DNA of 64,000 nt from Cherax quadricarinatus (Eukaryota; Arthropoda; Malacostraca; Decapoda; Parastacidae), in the NCBI RefSeq assembly GCF_038502225.1, contig NC_091369.1:5941273-6005272 (forward strand), given 5' to 3'. A model generated the notes under the pieces. It was not told the DNA's origin, searched no databases, and saw nothing but the letters and a program-made list of their open reading frames with translations. Both the position numbers and the translations under genes were made by a program. This document shows, one piece after another, positions 19,701-31,700 of the stretch (its first letter is position 1; every line of letters begins with the position of its first letter).

Positions 19701-22700
19701 TTGACCCCATTGCCTATGCTCTCATTAGCCCATCTATCCTCCAATAGCTGTTTATATCTTACCCTAACTGCCTCCTCTTTTAGTTTATAAACCTTCACCT
19801 CTCTCTTCCCTGATGCTTCTATTCTCCTTGTATCCCATCTACCTTTTACTCTCAGTGTAGCTACAACTAGAAAGTGATCTGATATATCTGTGGCCCCTCT
19901 ATAAACATGTACATCCTGAAGTCTACTCAACAGTCTTTTATCTACCAATACATAATCCAACAAACTACTGTCATTTCGCCCTACATCATATCTTGTATAC
20001 TTATTTATCCTCTTTTTCTTAAAATATGTATTACCTATAACTAAACCCCTTTCTATACGAAGTTCAATCAAAGGGCTCCCATTATCATTTACACCTGGCA
20101 CCCCAAACTTACCTACCACACCCTCTCTAAAAGTTTCTCCTACTTTAGCATTCAGGTCCCCTACCACAATTACTCTCTCACTTGGTTCAAAGGCTCCTAT
20201 ACATTCACTTAACATCTTCCAAAATCTCCCTCTCTCCTCTGCTTTCCTCTCTTCTCCAGGTGCATACACGCTTATTATGACCCACTTTTCGCATCCAACC
20301 TTTACTTTAATCCACATAATTCTTGAATTTACACATTCATATTCTCTTTTCTCCTTCCATAACTGATCCTTCAACATTACTGCTACCCCTTCCTTTGCTC
20401 TAACTCTCCCAGATACTCCAGATTTAATCCCATTTATTTCCCCCCACCGAAACTCCCCTACCCCCTTCAGCTTTGTTTCGCTTAGGGCCAGGACATCCAA
20501 CTTCTTTTCATTCATAACATCAGCAATCATCTGTTTCTTGTCATCTGCACTACATCCACGCACATTCAAGCATCCCAGTTTTATAAAGTTTTTCTTCTTC
20601 TCTTTTTTAGTAAATGTCTACAGGAGAAGGGATTACTAGCCCATTGCTCCCGGCATTTTAGTCGCCTCATACAACACGCATGGCTTACGGAGGAAAGATT
20701 CTTTTCCACTTCCCCATGGACAATAGAAGAAATAAAGAAGAACAAGAGCTATTTAGAAAAAGGAGAAAAACCTAGATGTATGTATGTATATATGCATGTG
20801 CGTGTCTGTGAAGTGTGACCAAGGTGTAAGTAGGAGTAGCAAGATATCCCTGTTATCTAGCGTGTTTATGAGACAGAAAAAGAAACCAGCAATCCTACCA
20901 TCATGCAAAACAGTTACAGGTTTCTGTTTCACAGTCATCTGGCAGGACGGTAGTACTTCCCTGGGTGGTTGCTGTCTACCAACCTACTACCTACTCTTGA
21001 CCCAAAGAATTAGACCTTCCCTCCTTGAGATCAACCCTGACTACCTCCCATTCCCAAAGGCATTGTATGGCTTTTACTAGTTAGCACTCCTACTCCTCCC
21101 AGTGAATGTTATAATTTCAGTGTCACACAGCATATTACCTGAAATTCTTAAGAATGCATAAAAAATTACATCAATATACCTGGGGTATACCTGGAGGGTG
21201 TTCCAGGGGTCAATGCCCCAACAGCCTGGTCCATGAAAAGGCCTCGAACAATTTTTTTTAAACTCCTGGCCGTCTCCCACCAAGGCAGAGTGACCCAAAA
21301 AGTTTTTCTTCTTTTCACATTTAGCGATTTATTCAGAAGGGGTTACTAATCCCTTGCTCCCGGCATTTTAGTAGCTTCTTGCGACATGTATGGCGTACGG
21401 AGGAAGGATTCTTCTCCACTTCTCCATAGAGAACAGAACAAAATGCCTTTACTTAACCTATAATGCAAACTTACAGCAAAGTGGTACAGGCACTTCAAAT
21501 GTGGAAGGCTGCTGATGATTACACATACAAATTTAAAATTATGACTGGATTGTGCAGTAAGAAAAAAGAAAACATAGCAAAGCATTACAGTTTGTCATGT
21601 TTGTGGATTTCTAAAGGAGTGACAAAAAAAAAAATTGTTTTACTGTATAAACAAAAAACTCAGAGAACTCAAGAGTGTACACATGAAAGTTTAAATTACT
21701 ACTGGACTGGACACTAGTAACATAGCCAGGTAAATGAATTCATGTCCCATTTGTCAGGAGTTGTTAGTTAGAGCCTCAAGAGGCTTAAAAAAAAAAAATT
21801 GTAATAATAATTACATGGAGGCAAAGAAGTGAGTTTCCTGAGTACAGTGGTACCAACACTCTTGTATGAGTGTGAAGCATGGGCTGCAAATGTTGCAGCA
21901 AAGAGAAGATTGTAAGCAGTGGAGATGTCATGTCTAAGGGCGTAAATATTATGCAAAAAATTCGTAGTGTGGAAATTAGGAGATGTGCAGTTACTAAAAG
22001 TATTATTCAGAGGGTTTAAGAGGGGTTGTTGAGATTGTTTGGTCATTTAGAGAGGATGGAGCAAAATAGGATGACTCAGAGGATGTATAAATCTGTAGGA
22101 AGGAAGGAGGGGTAGGGGTCATCCTAGGAAAGGATGGAAGGAGGGGGTAAAAGAGATTTTGTGTGCAAGGGGCTTGGACATACAGCAGGCATGTGTGAGC
22201 ATGTTAGATAGGAGTGGAGATGAACGGTTTTTGGGACTTGATGAGCTGTTGGAGTGTGAGCAGCATATCTTGTGAAGGGATTCAGGGAAACCGGTTAGCC
22301 GGACTTGAGTCCTGGAGGTGGGAAGTACAATGCCTACACTTTAAAGGAGGGAGTTAGGATATTTGCTATTTGGAGTGACATCTGAACTGTCCTATCTGCA
22401 CACCTCTGCAAAGACAGTGATTATATGTGAATGATGGTGAAAGTGTTTAATTTCTTTTTTGGGTCACCCTGCCTCGGTGGGAGACAACTAGCATGTTAAA
22501 AAAAAAATAATTACCATTATTTTGTTGCTCAGGTAATGAGTCTGTGCTAGCAACACTGACTACACGTGACCGTGACGAAGGGGCAGAAATGGGTGTTGGG
22601 GCTGGGCCTTCCATTCCTACCACACGTGAAAATGCCGCACCTCCCATTGCTGGCGTACTTGTGATGCGTGGACCAATAATAGGTCCCTCACATCTGAAAA

Positions 22701-25700
22701 TGTTACAATAATAATAAATAAGCATTAATCCTAGTCATGTACTGTACCAAGATAAAGGCTCTTTTCTAATTTTCTTACATTACCTTTCATAACCCCATTC
22801 ATATGAAAAACTATGGAAACTGTGGCACAATTCTGGCATACTCCTACATTTAGATATGCTAAGATTCTGAAATGGTCCCACAGTTGTTCATTGAATTAAG
22901 CCTACATACAAAAAATTAACAGCTGAACTCACCGAAAGACATCTGGTGTTGACATACCAATACCAGTGATTATGCGTACTTCTGGAGTTCCAGGACGTTC
23001 ATTTTCTGCAACAGAATAAAATGTTTCACAAGTTATCTGTATCTAAAATACAGTGAACCTGACTCTTTCATTAATTAAAAGCATTTAAAGTATGTACTGT
23101 ACATAAAAGTTGAAGACTACACATTAAAAAATAGATATGACACACACCTATGCTGCTGACAGATCCAAATGAGGGATGTACAGATTTTCCATTATTACCC
23201 AGGCTTCCTGTATCACAGTCTCCCATGTGGATGTGGCTTACACTTTGTAAACCATCTAAAAAAGATAAGCAAACCTTCAATGCTATGCATAAAAAAATTA
23301 GTGGTATCCATTCCATAGCAGATTCAGATATTTTGAACCATGATTTGTAATACTCACAGAAATATCATCATTGATACATTGTTGGTTATTGATTAACCTG
23401 GGTTAATAACTCTTGCAGTTTTATAGCCCAGATAAATCTAGCAAATTAATTTTTTCTATGAGGTTAAAATTCACTCCCACTATCCAATTCTACTACCCTC
23501 AAAGGAGGTTCGTTGATGCTGGTGAGGGGGCTCTTGAACTAAGGAATTGGATCTGTGCTTCAGTTCCCTGAACTGAGCCTGAATGCCTTCCATCCCCCCC
23601 CTTCACAGACACTGTATAATCCCTATGGGTTTAGAGCTCCCCCATGATAATAAAAAAATGTAAATGGAGGACAAACAGGTGAAGGAGGGGTGGGAATATC
23701 TGCAGTTTGGATGGGTATCTTAACTGTAGTATCACCATGCCTCTGGCAAGACTGTCATGGTGAAAGTATTCCTTTTTTTTTTTTTTTTTTTTTTTGGTCA
23801 CCCTGAATTGGTGGGAGATGGCTTATGTATTAAAAAAGAAACTGTATACGTATAATGTAAACATCTGAAGTAGTTGTAGCAGAATTATAAACCAGACAAC
23901 TTCATATATCAGCATTTGATAATGACCCAGGATGAACAGTAACATCTACAAGCTTTTCCTTCTTCTGTGTGGGTTAGTTGCTAATTGTTCTAGCCATTAT
24001 TGTGACTTATTCTTTGGCTCATAAAATCTTGCATCTCAATCTCTACTTATGTAAAAACCCATCAAATTAATTAATAATCATAATGTTTAGTGCAGTACTT
24101 GCAGTTATTACCTATATAATATAGTCTTCTTTCTTCTTTCAACACACCGGCCGTATCCCACCGAGGTGGTGTGGCCTAAAAGGAAAAACGAAGTTTCTCC
24201 TTTCAAATTTAGTAATATATACAGAAGGGGTTACTAGTCGCTTGCTCCTGGCATTTTGGTCGCCTCTTATGACACACATGGCTTACGGAGGAAGAATTCT
24301 GTTCCACTTAACCATGGAGAATATAATATAGTATCTTTGTGTATCTTTGTAAGAGAAGTAAATGCGAGGGTCTTGGCAAGAGGCGTGGAGTTAAAAGATA
24401 AAGAATCACACACAAAGTGGGAGTTGTCACAGCTGCTCTTTGCTGATGACACTGTGCTCTTGGGAGATTCTGAATAGAAGTTGCAGAGATTGGTGGATGA
24501 ATTTGGTAGGGTGTGCAAAAGAAGAAAATTAAAGGTGAATACAGGAAAGAGTAAGGTTATGAGGATAACAAAAAGATTAGGTGATGAAAGATTGGATATC
24601 AGATTGGAGGGAGAGAGTATGGAGGAGGTGAATGTATTCAGATATTTGGGAGTGGACGTGTCAGCGGATGGGTCTATGAAAGATGAGGTGAATCATAGAA
24701 TTGATGAGGGGAAAAGAGTGAGTGGTGCACTTAGGAGTCTGTGGAGACAAAGAGCTTTGTCCTTGGAGGCAAAGAGGGGAATGTATGAGAGTATAGTTTT
24801 ACCAATGCTCTTATATGGGTGTGAAGCATGGGTGATGAATGTTGCAGCGAGGAGAAGGCTGGAGGCAGTGGAGATGTCATGTCTGAGGGCAATGTGTGAT
24901 GTGAATATAATGCAGAGAATTCGTAGTTTGGAAGTTAGGAGGAGGTGCGGGATTACCAAAACTGTTGTCCAGAGGGCTGAGGAAGGGTTGTTGAGGTGGT
25001 TTGGACATGTAGAGAGAATGGAGCGAAACAGAGTGACTTCAAGAGTGTATCAGTCTGTAGTGGAAGGAAGGCGGGGTAGGGGTCGGCCTAGGAAAGGTTG
25101 GAGAGAGGGGGTAAAGGAGGTTTTGTGTGCGAGGGGCTTGGACTTCCAGCAGGCATGCATGAGCGTGTTTGATAGGAGTGAATGTGCTGTTGGAGTGTGA
25201 GCAAAGTAACATTTATGAAGGGGTTCAGGGAAACCGGCAGGCCGGACTTGAGTCCTGGAGATGGGAAGTACAGTGCCTGCACTCTGAAGGAGGGGTGTTA
25301 ATGTTGCAGTTTAAAAACTGTAGTGTAAAGCACCCTTCTGGCAAGACAGTGATGGAGTGAATGATGGTGAAAGTTTTTCTTTTTCGGGCCACCCTGCTTT
25401 GGTGGGAATCGGCCGGTGTGATAATAATAAAAAAAAATAATCTTTGTGTAATGCACAAATCACCAAAATATTCAATGTTATTTACTATTCTTAAGCTTCA
25501 AATTTAATTCAAAATTTCACACTATGTATATAACACGGTAATGTAGTGAATGCTTTAAATGCTTAGCTTATAACTTGCCTGAGAGTTTTAAAACTCGACC
25601 CATGGTAAGCCTTAATAGGGGTACCAGCACTCTTATATGGGTGTGAAGCATGGGTTGTAAATGCTGCAGTGAGGAGGAGGCTGGAGGCAGTAGAGATGTT

Positions 25701-28700
25701 GTGTCTAAGAGCATTGTGTGGCGTAAATATTATGCAGAGAATTCACAGTGTGGAAATTAGGAGGAGGTGTGAAGTTACTAAAAGTATTATTAATAGAACC
25801 AACGAGGGGTTGTTGAAGTGGTTTCATCATTTAGAGAGGATGGAGCAAAATAGGATGACTTAGAGGGTATATAAATCTGTAATGGAGGGAAGAAGGGAAA
25901 GGGGTCATCCTAGGAAAGGATGGAGGGAAGGGGTAAGAGATTTTGTGTTCAAGGGGCCTGAACATGCAGCAGGCATGTGAGTGTGTTAGATAGAAGTGGA
26001 GATGAACGGTTTTAGGGAGTTGACAAGCTGTTGTGGATGTGAGCAAGGTAATATTCTGTGAAGGGATTCAGGGAAACTGGTTAGCTGGACTTGAGTCCTG
26101 GAGGTGGGAAGTACAATGCCTGAACTTGAAAGGAAGGATTTGGGATAAGTGCTGTCAAGAGTGACATCTAAACTGACATCTGTGCACCTCTGCAAAGACA
26201 GTGATAGCATGAATGATGGTGAGTGATTCTTTTGTTGGGTCACCCAGTCTCAGTGGGAGATGGCCAGCATGTTGGAAAAAAAATATACTGTGATTTAAAG
26301 AAAAGCTTCAAGACTAAAAAAATACAATTCAGTTGATTTGGAGATCTTTCAATTACAAAATGGAGGAATAAAATAAGTAGGACCATATTTTTTTTTTACC
26401 ACACCAGCTACCTCCCACTGAAGTAGTGTGACCAGGCAAAAAAGAAACAAAATGATTTTAAGACAAATGGTAATAGCATTACAGAAGCTAAGGTTTATCA
26501 AAAATTTTTTTTTACTTACCAGTTGTAGCAGCAGAATCTAGTGCTTTGTTACTCTCTGTCATACTGATAACCGGTAGGGCTCTCAATGGTCCCGAGCGTA
26601 CTGAGGAAGATGTCCCATTATGAAGACGTCGCAATTGGCTAGCCACAGCTTGTTGGTCTATTGAGCCCATTTTCATCCCTGTAATGCAATCAAATATGGT
26701 ATAAAGTGATGTGCTCATGGTTATCTTTCTGTAGATAGAGGGGGTTAGAGCTATGCTAGTGATATCCAATTTTGAGTGTTCAATTTGTTAAATAATTATT
26801 TGATGCTTCCACTGGTACTAGTTGTTGCACATACCTGTACTACCTTACCCATGGATCCCCATCCAATATTCTACCTATCTATTTATGAATAAAAACTTTC
26901 TAACATCCTTTCTCTATTACTTTTACCTGTTTATAAGTGCAGCCTTTTGTCTTTCCTGTTGATAATGCTAAGAAGTTTTCTCTATTTTCTCACATTCTTT
27001 TATGGTCACATCATTCTCTTTCCTAATAACCATAACCAGCTCATGTTGCCTTTCAAGAATAAAGACATGATGGTCCAATGTTGAACTACAAAACCACAAT
27101 ATTAACACTCTGACTGTCGCAACCCCAAATCCTAGAGATGGAGAATCTTTTCCCGATGATAATGACACCAAAAGTACAAAATTTGATGAAAAACTTATGG
27201 AATTACGCTCTCGCGAAGTTAGTGACCTTGGCGAGACATTTACACATCGGCGATTTCGCCTACTTTGAGCCCTAATTTCGGCCAATTCCATTGTTTCAGT
27301 CCACCAAACTCGTAGCTATTTCTTTAGAACTCCATTTTTTCTACCGATTGAGTACAAGAAACCACCCATTTACCGATTTCAACTACCCAATAAAGTGGTC
27401 AGAAATTGGCAACTTGGCCAATTTCATGCAAATTAAAAAATATGTCGATTTCAAAATAGGGTCCAGAATGAACAATGCAGACATTCTTGGCACTAAAATA
27501 AAATTTTTTATTTTCATCAGTCACATCTCCAGGCCCCTGTTATAATACTCTTGCTTTCTATTTTGAATTTTTATTCACACAAAAAATAGAAGATTTACTG
27601 TTATGCAGACTACTGCAATATTGTAATAATTGTATAAATAACATCGACCCATTCATGACTGCATATTAGAATGGCTAGTTGGACATTTATTGGACAACGA
27701 CGTCATTTGTTTACTCTTGAACATTGGCAAAAATCGAACCTTTCTGCCACTTTGAGCTCCATTTCAAGATCCTTTTCATAGTAAAACCAATCAAAATCAC
27801 TTCTAGTTCTATAATATGTTTTCTATTCTATCAAATGAGACCAAGAAAACAAGAATAAAACCATAAATACTATATGAAAATACACCTTAAAGTCGGCGTT
27901 TTAATGCAAAAACACAGTCGGAGTTTTTTTTTTTCCTCATTATGCACTGCATGCTGCAGGATTTTTTTATACACATTGACCATACGGATCCATTCTCTCA
28001 CATGTGGGCCTACCAGCTTTCTCCTGCTTGATTTGAAGCCACTAGAATTTTTGAGTATATAGTATATGTCAAACACATTGGCTCGTGAGATGTATATATA
28101 CGATCAAAACAGTCAAAAAGGGTTAACTACAGTACCTCTTCACTCCTTTCTTTCAGTCTTGCCTCTATGTTTTCATTCCTTCTATCTTCTAGGCTCATAT
28201 TTTTGGCAAACACACCAGCACTCATCTCTTACATCATCATTCATAAACACATTTCACAAATTTGATGACATATCTTATCATAGCTTTTTTTTTTTTTTTT
28301 TTTTTCAACAAGTCGGTCATCTCCCACCAAGGCAGGGTGACCCAAAAAAGAAAGAAAATCCCCAAAAAGAAAATACTTTCATCATCATTCAATACTTTCA
28401 CCACACTCACACATTATCACTGTTTTTGCAGAGGTGCTCAGAATACAACAGTTTAGAAGCATATACGTATAAAGATACACAACATATCCCTCCAAACTGC
28501 CAATATCCCTAACCCCTCCTTTAAAGTGCAGGCATTGTACTTCCCATTTCCAGGGCTCAAGTCCGACTATATGAAAATAACCGGTTTCCCTGAATCCCTT
28601 CACTAAATATTACCCTGCTCACACTCCAACAGATCGTCAGGTCCCAAGTATCATTCGTCTCCATTTACTCCTATCTAACACGCTCATGCACGCTTGCTGG

Positions 28701-31700
28701 AAGTCCAAGCCCCTCGCCCACAAAACCTCCTTTACCCCCTCTTTCCAACCCTTTCGAGGACGACCCCTACCCCTCCTTCCTTCCCCTATAGATTTATATG
28801 CTTTCCATGTCATTCTACTTTGATCCATTCTCTCTAAATGACCAAACCACCTCAACAACCCCTCTTCAGCCCTCTGACTAATGCTTTTATTAACTCCACA
28901 CCTTCTCCTAATTTCCACACTCCGAATTTTCTGCATAATATTTACACCACACATTGCCCTTAGACAGGACATCTCCACTGCCTCCAACCGTCTCCTCGCT
29001 GCTGCATTTACCACCCAAGCTTCACATCCATATAAGAGTGTTGGTACTACTATACTTTCATACATTCCCTTCTTTGCCTCCATAGATAACGTTTTTTGAC
29101 TCCACATATACCTCAACGCACCACTCACCTTTTTTCCCTCATCAATTCTATGATTAACCTCATCCTTCATAAATACATCCGCCGACACGCTTTAACAATT
29201 ATAATTATAGCCATTAGCTTGGTCTACACATATATCTACATTCTACATGGAAGCATAAACATCAGTTAATACAGTCATGGTGCATAATGAAAATCATGGA
29301 AAAGAGTAAATAAAATAAAAGTGAACAATTGTAAAATTTAACCCTTTGAGGGTCGACAGGCCCTCTCCGAAACTCGTTCTCAGGGTCGGCCAAATTTAAA
29401 AAAAAAAAAAATTATTTTCTCTTATGAAAAGATAGAGAATCTTTTCCCGATCATAACGACACCAAAAGTTTGAAATTTGATAGAAAACTTACGGAATTAT
29501 GCTCTCGCAAAGTTAGCGGTCTCGGCGATGTTTACGGATCGGCGATTTTGCCCACTTTGAGCCCCATTTTCGGCCAATTTCACTGTACTAGTCGACAAAA
29601 AACATGAATATTTCGCTAGAACTCCATTTTTTCTATCGAATGGGTGCAAGAAACCACCCATTTATAAATTCAACTATCCAGTACAGTGGTCAGAATTTAG
29701 CAATTTTGCCAATTTCACACAAATTTCAAAAGATGCCAATTTCGGAATAGGGTCCAGAATAAACAAGAAAGACATTCCTGGCACTAAAATGACATTTCCT
29801 CTAGTCATTAGTCACGTCTCAAGGCCCCTCTTATATTCTTTTGCTTTCCACTTTGAATTTTTATTCTCACAAAAAATATAAGATTTACTGTTATGCAGAC
29901 TACTGCATTAGTGTAAAAAATGGTATAAATATTATTGGTGCACTTGTGAAAGAATATTAGACTCACCAGTTGACGTGTATTGCACGCTTGGCACGATTTG
30001 TTTACTTTTGAAGTTTGGTAAAAATCGAACATTTCTGCTACTTTGAGCTCAATTTCAAGGCACCTTTCAAAAAACCAAAAATCATCTCAATTTCAGTAAT
30101 GTGTGAGATCAAGAAAACTAGAATACAACAATAAAACTATACGAAAATACACTGCAAAGTCGCTGTGGAAAAAGTTTTTTTTTTCTCATTAACCGTGTGC
30201 TGCAGACTGTGCACACTATATTCTTTCATATGAAGGCCTACCAGCTTTCTCCCACTAGAATCTAGAATTTATGAGTACATAGATACGTAAGGTACTCACC
30301 CTCTGGGATATACAGCACAAATCCATAGTCTTGAAGCTTGGGCTGAACTTCCTGGGTTGTCCTCACATTTATAACTTGAATTATCAATCCTCATACCAAG
30401 GGAGATTCGACGAAGGAAAGATTGTGTGCAATCTTTTGCTATCTATACAAAAAAAAAATATATATATACATATAAATATATAATATATATATATAATAAA
30501 AATAAAAAAGCGAAAAGAAAATAATAAAAAGATAATGCACAACTATTTTTCTGAAGCACTGTCTGACTTTCAGGGTTGGCCTGGTTAAAAATAAAATTCT
30601 CCCTATCATTCTTGAAGTGATAAGACTTGAAGGTGGACAAAATGAAATTGGCTACCAATTCATATTGTAAAAAATATAAACTTTCTATAAAAAAATCTGA
30701 AAGCAGACTCCATAATGTAATGTACATTTCGTTATTAATATATTTTGTGAAGCACTAAAACCGTGTGGGTCATTCAACACAAGGAGTAATGTAGGATTGA
30801 TTCTTTCTCCACTAAATGTAAGAAAGACAACTCTCTTGCAGCCATGCTTCCCCAACAAATTTCGTCAAGTTACTTTAACAGTAAAATATGTAATAATAGT
30901 AAAGTAACAAAAATTTTACCAAAATGTTAGATATTTCTTAGTCACTCTGCTTATTTACCAAACTCCTGTTTCATGTCATAACTTTCTTCATATACTGCAT
31001 ACTTAATATTACATATCAATGATCTTTAACTCATTATTATTATGCTTGTAAACCCAAACATTTCATTGTTTACTCTATTGGCATTCTCTGCATACTCATA
31101 TAAACTTAGCCTCACATTTCCATCTTATATAACTGGGATGTGAAAAATCTGAAAAGTTGAGAGAGAGCCTTGAAAGAATTTAACATTATTGTATGAGAAA
31201 CTTGGGTTCTTTGATTATGTTGAAAGAATACAAAAATTCAATTTATTTATTCAGATCCTCTTTATACAAAATATTTTTACAGCTAAGGATAGCTTCAACA
31301 AGACACACTTAAAATACTTATTTAATTTTTATCACATGTGCCATGTCCCACCAAGGTAGGTGATCCAAAAAAATATACATACATTACATATACTATTAAA
31401 TTTTGTGTATAATTATTTATTATTACAATTCATGTTCCTTTAACAAACATTATTTGTAAATCATTAACTTTAATCTTCTCAAATATGCAGCAAACATGAG
31501 CCACACAAAAAAGAATGCCTAAAAAAAACCCACTTTTTAAACAAGGTTCACAAAACTTGCAATTTTAAGATATGGAGATACTGACTTACATAAGCAAATC
31601 TGGGGAATAACACTACCTTGATCTTTAAAAAAAAATTCAAAATAGTTTTTGTCTTTGTTATACACTGCAATGTATTCCTTCATACAAACAAGTAATGCTA

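Larger units (their letters stand above)
17396..20998 (-). mobile_element. RTE-type LINE, near full length
   Basis: About 3.6 kb in intron 15 of the minus-strand gene. It runs from a 5' UTR (about 20998-20580) through endonuclease (20569-19598) and RT (19635-17662) to a 3' UTR ending in the family tail and a long A run (T at 17396-17419). Coding sequence is intact except for one frameshift near 19650. This is the best source copy for the many 3' fragments in the window. RTE-clade placement rests on the short single pol with an N-terminal endonuclease and on sequence style. Confidence 0.9.
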
